From JBDNDK01 sp046719185 (GTDB lineage Bacteria; Armatimonadota; UBA5829): 19,161 nt of DNA. The stretch lies in assembly GCA_046719185.1 (NCBI GenBank), contig JBDNDK010000026.1, positions 1 to 19,161 of the forward strand, given 5' to 3'. Below are positions 6,789 to 15,423 of the stretch, piece by piece (position 1 is the first letter of the stretch; the number at the start of each line of letters is the position of its first letter). The notes under the pieces are model-generated. The model saw only the letters and a program-made list of their open reading frames with translations, was not told the origin of the DNA and did not search any database. A program made the position numbers and the translations under genes.

Positions 6789-6818
6789 TTGATTTTAAAA
6801 TTATTTGCAGCTTATAAT
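6789..6818 (+). promoter_or_regulatory. Promoter of the porin gene
   Basis: TTGATT (6789-6794), 18-base spacer, perfect TATAAT (6813-6818); predicted start near 6825. It overlaps the divergent hicB -10 (6782-6787), so the two genes share a compact control region. Confidence 0.55.
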
Positions 6819-6873
6819 GTTAGACATTCCTAATATACAATCAGGATATTATAAAAATTAAGGAGAAATGTAA

Positions 6874-7623
6874 ATGATTCTAAGAAATACAATATTTGTA
6901 ATCTGCATATTATTATGCTCAACCTTATCTTTTGCAGAAAATAATACACCTTTCTCTATATCTTTTGATGCCTCTTTTTTTAGTCAATACATTGATAGAG
7001 GACTTCAAATAAATAGTGATGCTGTATTTCAACCATCATTAACCATAGAAAACAATCAAGGTTTTGGATTCAATCTATGGGCAAATTATGACCTTACAAA
7101 TAAAAATGATATGAAAAACAGATTTTCTGAGACTGAAGCAACATTATATTATTCTTATGCTGTAGAAAACATTGAATTAACATACGGATTCAAACATGCT
7201 TTTACAATGAAAAATTTACCAAGCACTGATGAATTGCAGTTTGCAGCCAAATATTCAGCTGATATATCACCATTTATTGGAGCCTATCTTGATATTAAAC
7301 AATCAAAAGGATTTTATTTGTTAATTGGTGCTGAAAAAGAACTGCCTATTATGATGGGAGAAAATAAGGCAACACTTGCTGTATCTGGTTCAATTGCCTA
7401 TGGAGATAGAAAGCACAATAATGATTATTATAGTGCAGAAGCTGGATTTGCAGATGCAATGCTATCTATTGCTCTTCCTATTGAGCTTTCAAATAACATT
7501 ACTCTAACACCACAAGTAGATTACTACACTCTGCTGGATAAAGGTGTGAGAAGATCTGTTAGAGCTGATGATTTAAAAGCTGATAATTTTGTTGTCAGTA
7601 TCACAGCAACATACAACTTTTAG
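6874..7623 (+). CDS. Outer-membrane beta-barrel protein, TorF-like putative porin
   Basis: 249 residues. Signal peptide 1-21 (hydrophobic core IFVICILLCSTLS, cleavage after SFA). The mature protein is rich in alternating amphipathic strands and ends TATYNF, the aromatic C-terminal residue used by the outer-membrane assembly machinery. The start of the mature chain (FDASFFSQYIDRGLQINSDAVFQPSLTIE) is like the TIGR02001/TorF family of putative porins. Predicted location is the outer membrane; substrate unknown. AGGAG lies 8 bases before ATG. It has its own promoter and terminator, so it is not co-transcribed with amt, although their proximity would allow a link to small-solute uptake. Moderate confidence in the family, high that it is a barrel. 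Confidence 0.72.
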   Translation: MILRNTIFVICILLCSTLSFAENNTPFSISFDASFFSQYIDRGLQINSDAVFQPSLTIENNQGFGFNLWANYDLTNKNDMKNRFSETEATLYYSYAVENIELTYGFKHAFTMKNLPSTDELQFAAKYSADISPFIGAYLDIKQSKGFYLLIGAEKELPIMMGENKATLAVSGSIAYGDRKHNNDYYSAEAGFADAMLSIALPIELSNNITLTPQVDYYTLLDKGVRRSVRADDLKADNFVVSITATYNF

Positions 7624-7652
7624 TTGTTATATATAAATTAAATCTTCCTAGA

Positions 7653-7690
7653 GGATATCTTAGCAAACAATTTAGCAAGATATCCTTTTT
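7653..7690 (+). terminator. Intrinsic terminator of the porin gene
   Basis: GGATATCTT (7653-7661) pairs perfectly with AAGATATCC (7677-7685) around a 15-base loop, followed by five T, A and three more T. Confidence 0.85.
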
Positions 7691-7790
7691 ATTTCTTCTA
7701 CTTAATATCCATGAAATCAATTATTAACAATTTCTGGATAAGATATAAGCAGAAAACCTCATTCCCTCCCTATAAAGTATATATAGTAAG

Positions 7791-7835
7791 AAATAAGTAG
7801 CATTTATATGAATTATATATGCTGCTTATTTTTTT
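7791..7835 (+). terminator. Second terminator hairpin between porin and amt
   Basis: AAATAAGTAGCAT (7791-7803) pairs with ATGCTGCTTATTT (7819-7831): 13 pairs including one G-U, loop of 15, with the T-run continuing to 7835. The porin already has a terminator 100 bases upstream, so this one ends a different transcript: a short RNA starting in about 7700-7780, or the leader of amt. The rest of the 363-base gap 7624-7986 is AT-rich. It holds a TATAAT at 7841 and another at 7949, neither with a convincing -35, and a CTATA/TATAG dyad at 7770-7786. Confidence 0.75.
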
Positions 7836-7986
7836 GTAAATATAATATTTTTATGTTTTTGTACTCAAACTATAGGAAATATACTTTTTATAATTGCAAC
7901 TTAAGGTTAACTGGTAAGAAATCATTTAGAAACAATTCCAGTCTAAACTATAATCAAAGCTTATAATTAAAAAGGAGGATATTGGC

Positions 7987-9309
7987 TTGAAAGGAATAAA
8001 TAGATTTGCCAAACCCTTAGTAAGGTTGCTGTTTGCAATATTAGTTCTAATATTATCAGCAACAGGATTTGCATTTGCAGAAGGTGGAGAAATAGACACA
8101 GGAGACACAGCATGGCTGTTAGCAAGTGCTGCTATGGTTTTATTGATGACTCCTGGTCTTGCTCTATTTTATGCAGGTATGGTTAGAAGAAAGAACGCTC
8201 TGGGTACAATTATGCAGAGCCTTGTAATGTGTGGTATTGGTGCTGTAACTTGGGTTTTATGGGGATACTCATTAGCCTTTGGAACCGACCATTTTGGTTT
8301 GATTGGGTCTCTTGAACATTTAGGTTTAAAAGGTGTAGGGCTTGAAGCAGCAGATGGCTTGGCAATACCATCACTTCTATTTGCTATGTTTCAAGGTATG
8401 TTTGCAATCATCACTCCTGCTCTTATAAGTGGTGCTGTTACAGAAAGAATTAGTTTCAAAGCATATATTGCTTTTGTAATTCTTTGGCAAACATTTGTAT
8501 ATGCACCTGTTGCACACTGGGTATGGCATGGAGATGGTTGGCTCTTCAAATTAGGAGCATTAGACTTTGCAGGTGGAACAGTAGTTCATATCATATCTGG
8601 TGTTTCTTCTCTATGTGCAGTATTAGTTATTGGTGCTAGAAAAAGATACGGCACAGAAGAATTTAAACCTCACAACCTAACAATGACAATTTTAGGAACA
8701 GGTTTGCTATGGTTTGGATGGTTTGGATTTAACGCAGGAAGTGCATTAGGTGCATCTGATATAGCTGTAAATGCATTTGCAGTAACAAACACTTGTGCAG
8801 CAGCTGGTGGACTTGCTTGGATGATTATTGAATGGATACATAGAGGTAAACCAACAGCATTAGGATTTGCATCTGGAGCTGTTGCTGGTCTTGTTGCAAT
8901 AACACCTGCTTGCGGTTTTGTTGGAATTCCTGCTGCCCTAATTATGGGTGTATTTGTAAGTTTGATTTGTTATTCTGCTATAATGGCAAAAGGCAAGCTT
9001 GGATATGATGATTCACTTGATGTATTTGGTCTGCATGGTGTTGGTGGAATGTTCGGTGCACTTGCTACAGGACTTTTTGCTAGCACATTAGTTAATGATG
9101 CTGGTGCAAATGGTCTCTTTTATGGCGGTGGTGCTACCTTATTAGGAAAACAAGTAATAGCAATTGCTGCAGTTCTTGTATTTGCTTTTGTATTAACGTT
9201 TATAATGATAAAACTTATTGGCATCTTTACTCCATTGAGAGTATCAGAAGCTGATGAAGATACAGGCTATGATATAGCTGTACACGGTGAAGTTGGTTAT
9301 AACTTATAG
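7987..9309 (+). CDS. amt: Ammonium transporter
   Basis: Inner-membrane Amt/MEP/Rh channel importing ammonium. 440 residues: a signal-like first segment (about 8-32, cleavage likely after AFA), then 11 predicted membrane helices. Conserved pore residues: Asp193 (E. coli AmtB D160), His201 in GGTVVHIISG (H168), Trp in LLWFGWFGFN (W212 region) and His350 in DVFGLHGVGG (H318). The C-terminus (SEADEDTGYDIAVHGEVGY) is the regulatory tail that contacts PII. Start is TTG: AGGAGG (7973-7978) is 8 bases upstream and no better-placed ATG exists. glnB follows 32 bases later. Together with glnD this is a complete ammonium sensing and uptake unit. I saw no NtcA (GTA-N8-TAC) or well-formed sigma54 site upstream. 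Confidence 0.96.
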   Translation: MKGINRFAKPLVRLLFAILVLILSATGFAFAEGGEIDTGDTAWLLASAAMVLLMTPGLALFYAGMVRRKNALGTIMQSLVMCGIGAVTWVLWGYSLAFGTDHFGLIGSLEHLGLKGVGLEAADGLAIPSLLFAMFQGMFAIITPALISGAVTERISFKAYIAFVILWQTFVYAPVAHWVWHGDGWLFKLGALDFAGGTVVHIISGVSSLCAVLVIGARKRYGTEEFKPHNLTMTILGTGLLWFGWFGFNAGSALGASDIAVNAFAVTNTCAAAGGLAWMIIEWIHRGKPTALGFASGAVAGLVAITPACGFVGIPAALIMGVFVSLICYSAIMAKGKLGYDDSLDVFGLHGVGGMFGALATGLFASTLVNDAGANGLFYGGGATLLGKQVIAIAAVLVFAFVLTFIMIKLIGIFTPLRVSEADEDTGYDIAVHGEVGYNL

Positions 9310-9341
9310 GTTAAATTAGAGATTCTTAGGAGGATTCTGAT

Positions 9342-9680
9342 ATGATGAAGATAGAGGCTATCATCAGGCCGGGAAAATTAGATGATGTAAAAGATGCCCT
9401 TGATGAAGTAGGAATTAAAGGGATAACTGTTACCAGCGTATCTGGTGCAGGCAAACAAAGAGGTAGAACTCAATACTACAGAGGTCAGGAATATGTAGTT
9501 AACTTAGTTGATAAAACCAAAATTGAAACTGTTGTTCCTGATGATTTAGTAGAGAAAGTTGTCGAAGCTATCGCTGATGCTGCAGGCACTGGTGAAATTG
9601 GAGATGGAAAAATATTTATCTCAAAGGTTGAAGAAGCTATTAGAATTAGAACCAAAGAAAGAGGAGACTCTGCTCTTTAA
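9342..9680 (+). CDS. glnB: Nitrogen regulatory protein PII
   Basis: Small trimeric signal protein that reports 2-oxoglutarate and ATP/ADP and binds Amt, among other targets. 112 residues, standard length. KIEAIIRPGKLDDVKDAL opens the fold. The T-loop GAGKQRGRTQYYRGQEYVV contains Tyr51, the residue uridylylated by GlnD. TGEIGDGKIFISKVEEAIRIRT (about 83-104) is the nucleotide-binding signature. AGGAGG (9328-9333) lies 8 bases before the first of two consecutive ATG codons; starting there makes Tyr numbering match E. coli. Linkage to amt would suit a GlnK-type role, but the name cannot be settled from sequence. Its stop overlaps the glnD start by one base (TAATG). Confidence 0.96.
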   Translation: MMKIEAIIRPGKLDDVKDALDEVGIKGITVTSVSGAGKQRGRTQYYRGQEYVVNLVDKTKIETVVPDDLVEKVVEAIADAAGTGEIGDGKIFISKVEEAIRIRTKERGDSAL

Positions 9681-12238
9681 TGACACCAAAAAGCTTGCAA
9701 TCAGGTCAGATTGATTTTATGGATATTAAATCCACATCTGAACTGGCTAAAGCATATTTTGATAAATGGAATGAGTTGGCCACCCTTAGAGATAGTATAG
9801 GTGGCCTTCAACTTATGCATTTATACTCAGATCTTACAGATGCTCTGATAAAATCAATTTTTTCTCTTGCCTCAAGAGAGTGTTTTTCTCAACCAAAATG
9901 TCCATTAGACCAAATATGTGTTACTGCAGTTGGCGGATATGGCAGAAGAGAAATGGCACCTTATTCTGACATTGATGTTGCATTCATTGTAAAAAATAGA
10001 GGTGAAGAAGATGTTGATAAAATTGTTAAGACAGCATTTAGGCTTTTAATGGACATATCTGATAGTCTTCACCTCAAAACAGGATATTCTTATAGAAGCA
10101 TAGATGATGTTCTAAATCTTCCACTTGATGTGCAAACAGCATTGCTTGATTCTAGATGTATTACTGGTAACGAAGAAGTAGGCTGTATGTTTCAAGAAAG
10201 ACTAAGAGCTGCAATTAGTCCTGCTGATTTTATATACAGCCACATAATGGCAAGAGAAAATTTAAGCTTTTTCAAAAACACACCACATCTCTTAGAACCA
10301 GATTTGAAAGAAGGTAGAGGAGGTTTGAGAGATCTGCATGCTTTAAGGTGGATTACTCAGATTGCATTTAACTGCACCGGTGATAAAGCCTTAAATAAAC
10401 TACATAGAAAGAAAGTATTATCTGATAGTGAAATATCGAAATTAAATGAATCTATTGATTTTATATGCAAGGTAAGAAATATACTTCATTTTATATCCAA
10501 TAAACCAGTTAATCTGCTTTCAATGGGCAAGCATGGACAAATTGCTTATAGTATGGGTTTCCCAAGTGCTCAAAAATTTATGAGTAAATTTTATCATCAC
10601 TCTGAAATTATTTGGAACCTATTCAAAAAAACAGCTTTTGTTTGCAGACATATGGATATTGAGATTGAAACTGGAGTATTTGCAAAAGAAGGCAATTTAT
10701 ATATATCTGATTCAAACTGTGTTTCATTTAAGAATGGCAATGTAATAAAGCTATTTGTTTACTGCCAAAAATATAATTTAGACATTGAGCCTAAAACTAG
10801 AAATCATATATCAGAAGCAACATCAAACATCAGGATTAATGGTGCAGCTAGAAAAGCCTTTGTAGAATCATTAAGCAGCCCTAATACTGCAAGCACACTT
10901 AGAATTATGTCTGAGCTGGGAGTGCTTCAAGCAATTATACCCCAATTTGAAGAATTAATGCATCTTGTGCCTGCTGATATTGTACATAAATTTACTGTTG
11001 GTGAACATAGCCTGAGAGCTGTTGAAAGATTATGTGAATTGTTCTATGAGGGTGATGAAAGATTTGTTGATGTATTGGGCAGGATACAAAATCTTGAAGT
11101 TTTATTTATTGCTGCTCTTTTACATGATGTTGGTAAACTATATCCCAGTTCTGATCATTCTGAGGTAGGTGCAAAAATTGCATTTAAGCTTGCCAGAAAG
11201 TTAGGATTAAATGAAGAACACGCAAGAAGAGTTGAATTTCTTGTTTCCAATCATCTTTTAATGAGCGAAACAGCAAGACTAAGAGACTTAAATCAGCCCA
11301 AAACAATACAAGATTTCATTACTGTTGTAAATGATCTACAGCTTCTTGATATGCTATTACTGCTTACTGTTGCAGATATTAGAGCAGTTGGAACCAAAAA
11401 CTGGAGCAGAGTGCAAGTAAGATTTTTATTTGAGCTTCATGAGAGAGCAATGTCATCACTAAGATCACCAAGAAAAAATACATTAGATTTAGATAGGCAT
11501 AAGAAAATTGTAAAAAGAGAATTATCACTCTCAAAATTGCCACCTGATGATGTTGAGGAACATTGTGCAACAATGCCAGCAGGTTATCTTTTAAACACAT
11601 CACCCGAAGATTTGGCACTTCATATTGGATTTGTTAGAAATGTAAGAGATGGATTGCCTGTTGTTGATATAAAAAATGACAGAATGGGTCAATATACTGA
11701 GCTTACAATTGCTGTTATGGATAGGCCGCAATTATTAAGTGATTTAGCAGGTGTTTTACATGCACTAGGAATTGATATACATGCTGCACAAATATTCACC
11801 AGAGAATCTAATAGAGATAAAATTGCAATTGATACAATATATATTGACTTTGAAGGTAAACAATTAACAGAAATGAAAAAATGGCAGGTTGAAGCAGAGC
11901 TGACTTCAGTATTGAAAGGAGAAACAAATGTTAGCACTTTACTTGCAAGGACAGGCAAGAATGAAAGAATAAAACCAGAAGATTTAAAATTTAAATTGAT
12001 TGAAAATGCATCGGAACATGAAAGTGTATTAGAAGTGAAGGCAATTGATACCCCAGGACTTCTTCATTATCTAACAAAAAAAATGTCTGAACTAGGATGG
12101 AATATTCACAGTGCTAGACTTGCAACTTGGGGACATAATGCAAGAGATGTATTTTATATTACAAAAAATAATAATCAAAAACTAGACAAAAAAGATATTT
12201 ATATGCTTAATGAGCTAATAAAAGAAAGGAAGAAATAG
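9680..12238 (+). CDS. glnD: PII uridylyltransferase / uridylyl-removing enzyme
   Basis: Bifunctional sensor that adds UMP to PII when glutamine is low and removes it when glutamine is high. 852 residues, near the usual length (E. coli 890). Nucleotidyltransferase domain: VGGYGRREMAPYSDIDVAF (84-102) with Asp97 and Asp99, then the family signature EPDLKEGRGGLRDLH (206-220). HD hydrolase domain about 440-570 with His443, LLHDVGK (His482, Asp483) and a second conserved His. Two ACT domains bind glutamine (about 673-745 and 783-840). All catalytic residues are intact. It is coupled to glnB by the TAATG junction. A GAGGAG lies 13 bases upstream, so translation probably depends on coupling. Convergent with the next gene, 7-base gap and no obvious terminator. 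Confidence 0.96.
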   Translation: MTPKSLQSGQIDFMDIKSTSELAKAYFDKWNELATLRDSIGGLQLMHLYSDLTDALIKSIFSLASRECFSQPKCPLDQICVTAVGGYGRREMAPYSDIDVAFIVKNRGEEDVDKIVKTAFRLLMDISDSLHLKTGYSYRSIDDVLNLPLDVQTALLDSRCITGNEEVGCMFQERLRAAISPADFIYSHIMARENLSFFKNTPHLLEPDLKEGRGGLRDLHALRWITQIAFNCTGDKALNKLHRKKVLSDSEISKLNESIDFICKVRNILHFISNKPVNLLSMGKHGQIAYSMGFPSAQKFMSKFYHHSEIIWNLFKKTAFVCRHMDIEIETGVFAKEGNLYISDSNCVSFKNGNVIKLFVYCQKYNLDIEPKTRNHISEATSNIRINGAARKAFVESLSSPNTASTLRIMSELGVLQAIIPQFEELMHLVPADIVHKFTVGEHSLRAVERLCELFYEGDERFVDVLGRIQNLEVLFIAALLHDVGKLYPSSDHSEVGAKIAFKLARKLGLNEEHARRVEFLVSNHLLMSETARLRDLNQPKTIQDFITVVNDLQLLDMLLLLTVADIRAVGTKNWSRVQVRFLFELHERAMSSLRSPRKNTLDLDRHKKIVKRELSLSKLPPDDVEEHCATMPAGYLLNTSPEDLALHIGFVRNVRDGLPVVDIKNDRMGQYTELTIAVMDRPQLLSDLAGVLHALGIDIHAAQIFTRESNRDKIAIDTIYIDFEGKQLTEMKKWQVEAELTSVLKGETNVSTLLARTGKNERIKPEDLKFKLIENASEHESVLEVKAIDTPGLLHYLTKKMSELGWNIHSARLATWGHNARDVFYITKNNNQKLDKKDIYMLNELIKERKK

Positions 12239-12245
12239 AATATTA

Positions 12246-12980
12246 TCACTTTTTATAGACAGCAATAACATTATTTATTGACTGAACTGGCTGAACTTTT
12301 ATTTCTCCATCAGAATAAAAACCAGCCATACTTCCTCCATCAAGATTTATTGCATTACAAGCACCAAGTTCAAGCATAATATCTGCTAAAATGTCAAGCG
12401 TTATGCTATCTGACACAGCACATAGAATTAGTTTATTATCTTTTGTAGCTCCAATAGCACATCTCCAAGCAGTTTTTGTTTCAGCAGATTGAGAAAAGCC
12501 GTCCTTTTTTACATCTATTGACTTTTGACCAGATCTAACTAACCTTGGTCCACAAGCAATACCTGATTTATAGCCGGTCCAATCTATTTTTGTGTTTGGT
12601 TTTCTTTCAAGAAAAAAAATCTTACCATTTGCAGTGAATGCAATAGCCTGCCTCTGATTACCTCTATTTATAATTTTTCCGTTTGAGAGTATATCTCCCA
12701 ACGGCTTTCTTTCTGCATCATAAAAGGTGCCTGTAATAGCAGATAGAGGTTTTAATCTATTTATTATGTTATCGAATTTTTCTGAACCATTGATTGCAAT
12801 TTCAGGATTAACAATATATTTTCCACTTGCATAATCAATAATTTTATAATCTACATTATATTTATCAATGATACCTACTTGTCTTGCAGAGAGGTTATAA
12901 GTAATAAAAAAGACTATGGCTGATATAGTAAAAAACAATAAAAAATTAAATATTTTGCTTTTCTTTTTTTTCGGCAACAT
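12246..12980 (-). CDS. Membrane-anchored phosphodiester glycosidase (NAGPA/DUF2233) family protein
   Basis: 244 residues. A basic start (KKKKSK) and one hydrophobic helix (about 10-30) make an N-terminal anchor, with the rest outside the cytoplasm. The domain is the one named for the human uncovering enzyme NAGPA: AITGTFYD (81-88), GDILSNGKI (95-103), CGPRLVRSG (143-151), RCAIGATKDNK (173-183) and the hallmark LDGGSMAGFYSDG (213-225). In bacteria these proteins act on cell-surface glycans, but substrates are mostly unknown. GGAG close to the ATG supports the start. A terminator separates it from the upstream pseudopilin gene, so it relies on read-through or a promoter inside that short gap. 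Confidence 0.82.
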   Translation of the reverse strand: MLPKKKKSKIFNFLLFFTISAIVFFITYNLSARQVGIIDKYNVDYKIIDYASGKYIVNPEIAINGSEKFDNIINRLKPLSAITGTFYDAERKPLGDILSNGKIINRGNQRQAIAFTANGKIFFLERKPNTKIDWTGYKSGIACGPRLVRSGQKSIDVKKDGFSQSAETKTAWRCAIGATKDNKLILCAVSDSITLDILADIMLELGACNAINLDGGSMAGFYSDGEIKVQPVQSINNVIAVYKK

Positions 12981-12993
12981 GACACTCCAATAT

Positions 12994-13023
12994 AAAAAAA
13001 GCCTGCTATATTAACAGGCTTTT
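12994..13023 (-). terminator. Intrinsic terminator after the pseudopilin gene
   Basis: On the minus strand AAAAGCCTG, loop TTAATATAG, CAGGCTTTT: a perfect 9-bp stem with the T-run continuing to seven T in all. It ends the pseudopilin transcript 14 bases before the next start codon. Transcripts of the downstream glycosidase must start after it or escape it. Confidence 0.88.
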
Positions 13024-13058
13024 ATGATGTATTATTTTATATTATTTTTTAAGTGAGG

Positions 13059-13829
13059 TCAAAAACCACCAACTGTATGCCAAGGGACTTCTTTAACATG
13101 CATATCTGCAAACAATACTAAACCATTATCTCCAGTAACGCCATGTCTCCCATAAACTCTACCGGTGGCTGGATCCATAAATTCTTTATCTCTATTTTCA
13201 TTCCACACCCAGTTCCAAGATGCAGAAAGACAAGTAAGTATTAATGCATCACTTTTTCTATTTACTCTTAAATTAGCTTTATAGTTAAATGTATCTAAGT
13301 TGACTCCGGCACCTCTTGTTCCTTTTCCTAATCCTAGAATACCATACTCTAATGGTATTCTTGAATTATTCAATTTTTTCCCTTTATAATGATGGTGTAA
13401 GCTAGGTGTGTAAGTTGCACCATAATACTTGCTAGGCTTGTTTTTTGTAGGAGTTTCTTGTTCATACCAAATATTATATAGAGTTTCACCTACTTTTCTT
13501 GCAGGCTTGATTCTACACTTTGATAAATTTACTGCACTCATTGTATATTTACTCAAATATTCAAACAAATATATTTCATTTGGGCTTGACACAGCTTTTT
13601 TGTTAAGTGGAACCTGCCATATATTGCCACATGGAGGACAGTTGCCGTTGTTATTTTCAGCATATAATAAAATTGCGGTTCCGATCTGCTTCATATTACC
13701 TGAACAAGCTGTCACATTTGCACTATCTTGTGCCTTTGAGAAAACAGGAAATAGAATTGCTGCCAAAATTGCTATAATTGCAATCACTACCAGAAGCTCG
13801 ATTAGTGTAAATCCTTTTTGGGAACTCAT
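13059..13829 (-). CDS. Type IV pseudopilin-like protein with variant C-terminal H-X-D motif
   Basis: 256 residues. It starts MSSQKG, then FTLIELLVVIAIIAILAAIL: the prepilin peptidase site (cleaved after Gly6), Glu11 as Glu5 of the mature protein, and a hydrophobic assembly helix. FPVFSKAQDSANVTACSGNMKQIGTAILLY follows the pattern of the large families in Armatimonadota, Planctomycetota and Lentisphaerota. Those usually end with an H-X9-DG signature. Here the equivalent is RH229-X12-D242-M-HVK, three residues longer and with Met for Gly. No secretion or pilus assembly genes are nearby. The protein is likely processed by a peptidase encoded elsewhere and located in the periplasm or a pseudopilus. 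GAGG 6 bases before ATG supports the start. Confidence 0.82.
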   Translation of the reverse strand: MSSQKGFTLIELLVVIAIIAILAAILFPVFSKAQDSANVTACSGNMKQIGTAILLYAENNNGNCPPCGNIWQVPLNKKAVSSPNEIYLFEYLSKYTMSAVNLSKCRIKPARKVGETLYNIWYEQETPTKNKPSKYYGATYTPSLHHHYKGKKLNNSRIPLEYGILGLGKGTRGAGVNLDTFNYKANLRVNRKSDALILTCLSASWNWVWNENRDKEFMDPATGRVYGRHGVTGDNGLVLFADMHVKEVPWHTVGGF

Positions 13830-13928
13830 TTTTTACCTCAACCCAATTTACATATGTCATATGTATATAAATTACTACAAGACATACTTACATTTGCATT
13901 GAAAATGCATTAAATTTGCTACATCTTC

Positions 13929-13957
13929 AATTTATCATTAAATTATTCAATTGTCAA
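13929..13957 (-). promoter_or_regulatory. Candidate promoter of the pseudopilin gene
   Basis: On the minus strand a perfect TTGACA (13957-13952), 17-base spacer, TAAATT (13934-13929); predicted start about 13922. The resulting leader of about 93 bases holds the dyad TGCATT-gaa-AATGCA (13895-13909), which could be an operator or small hairpin. The rest of the gap up to 14124 shows no other feature I can support, including no terminator for the operon that ends at 14125. Confidence 0.5.
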
Positions 13958-14124
13958 TCTAAAATCATTCTGAAAGAGTCATTATGTATGTATGATTTTT
14001 TCTTAAATGATTAAATTACTCTTCCGAAATGTAGGAGTGTTATGATAATATTTACTTAGATTCTAGAGCATTTTCAACAAGAACTGTCATTATTTGTCAA
14101 TATCCGCAAAGTTTGAATATTATG

Positions 14125-15423
14125 TTATTTTTTTAGTATTCTTAACAATTCCTTTATGAAACTCTTAGGCTCTGGCTCAAATATTTTTATTTTATTATTT
14201 GTTTCCTCTTGAAGTGTTTTTAATGATAAATCATCTAAAAAAACGCTATCACTATTTAACATCACTGATGGAATAAATACTGCATCAAATGATTTATCTT
14301 TAAGAACATCTAAAATGTCTTTACCAGTTATTAATCCTGTAACAGTAACATTACTTCCAAATAATTTATTTTTAATAGGTAATACTTCTATTCTGCAATT
14401 TTCTATTGATATAGAATTTATGAAATTTCTAATAATTTGAGCAGACAAAATGCCTGTTATGACAATAATTGACAGTTTCTTTTGATTTTTTTCTGGTAAT
14501 ATTTTCAATGCTGACTTTTGAGCATTTAGAAAATGTCTAACAATCCCTACTCCATTTTCAAATTGAGGATAGCCTTCATAATGAGTTGAAGGAGGTATTT
14601 TTATACCAGATGAAAGATAGAATTCATCAGCTGCCCATACCAATCTTGTGTCATATTTTTCTTTGAAGATTTTTTGGTATCTATTTATGATAGATATAAT
14701 TTCTGCTGAATATGATTTATCAATAGGCTTGATGTTTTTTTGTGATTGTCTTTCTTGGGTTAATCCTGCAGGCACAACTGCAATTGATCTAACTGATGGA
14801 TATCTATTTGATAGATCATTTATTGATTTCTCAAGTTCTGCTCCATCATTTATACCTCTGCACAATACTATTTGAGTGTGCATAGTTATTCTGTTTTTAT
14901 TAAGAAAATCAATTTGTGAAAGTATATTTGGTGCTTTTCTGCCAAGCATTTTTTTTCTGAGGTCATAATTTGTAGTATGAACTGATATATAAAGTGGACT
15001 CAGTCTTTGCTCCGCAATTCTTTCTAAATCTTCAGATGTGCAGTTTGCAAGAGTAACAAAATTACCATCAATAAATGATAGTCTATAATCATCATCTTTT
15101 AGATATAGAGGCTTTCTCAATCCTTTTGGAAGCTGTTTTACAAAGCAAAATATGCAATTTGCTCCACAAGTTCTTATACCATCAAATAGAATATCTTGAA
15201 ATTCTATTCCAAGAGGCATGTCATAATCTTTTTCAATCTCAAAATCAGCTGTTTCATTGCCTCTTTTAATAGTTACTGTGATGTATTCATCAGCAGAATA
15301 AAAAGAAAAATCAATAATATCTCTTAGATTATGACCATTTATTGCAACAACTTCATCACCAATTTCCCAGCCTAGTTCATAAGCAATTGAATCAGTTTCA
15401 ATTTTTGAAATTATGCCTCCCAT
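14125..15423 (-). CDS. DUF512 protein: PDZ plus radical-SAM-like
   Basis: 432 residues; function unknown for the family. The N-terminus is PDZ-like (about 1-60, GGIISKIETDSIAYELGWEIGDEVVAING). A radical-SAM-type domain follows with Cys86-x3-Cys90-x2-Cys93 in RTCGANCIFCFV, a variant of the usual Cx3Cx2C context, and PLYISVHTTNYDLRKKMLG (about 142-160), a classical radical-SAM segment. The C-terminal half (about 240-430) is the DUF512 region, including RLVWAADEFYLSSG. It should bind a 4Fe-4S cluster and S-adenosylmethionine, with unknown substrate. Its ATG directly follows the ispH stop with no gap, so it is the last gene of the leuD-leuB-cimA-ispH operon and translationally coupled. No separate RBS is well placed. 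Confidence 0.9.
   Translation of the reverse strand: MGGIISKIETDSIAYELGWEIGDEVVAINGHNLRDIIDFSFYSADEYITVTIKRGNETADFEIEKDYDMPLGIEFQDILFDGIRTCGANCIFCFVKQLPKGLRKPLYLKDDDYRLSFIDGNFVTLANCTSEDLERIAEQRLSPLYISVHTTNYDLRKKMLGRKAPNILSQIDFLNKNRITMHTQIVLCRGINDGAELEKSINDLSNRYPSVRSIAVVPAGLTQERQSQKNIKPIDKSYSAEIISIINRYQKIFKEKYDTRLVWAADEFYLSSGIKIPPSTHYEGYPQFENGVGIVRHFLNAQKSALKILPEKNQKKLSIIVITGILSAQIIRNFINSISIENCRIEVLPIKNKLFGSNVTVTGLITGKDILDVLKDKSFDAVFIPSVMLNSDSVFLDDLSLKTLQEETNNKIKIFEPEPKSFIKELLRILKK

Noticed and set aside
7624..7986. NtcA or sigma54 control of amt
   Set aside because: No GTA-N8-TAC with a spaced -10 was seen. The nearest sigma54-like pair (TGGATA...AAGC near 7735-7750) has 11 instead of 10 bases between GG and GC and a poor -24 box.
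14095..14124. Terminator after the DUF512 gene (AATATTC/GGATATT on the minus strand)
   Set aside because: The 7-bp stem with a G-U pair is weak, and no T-run follows it on the minus strand.
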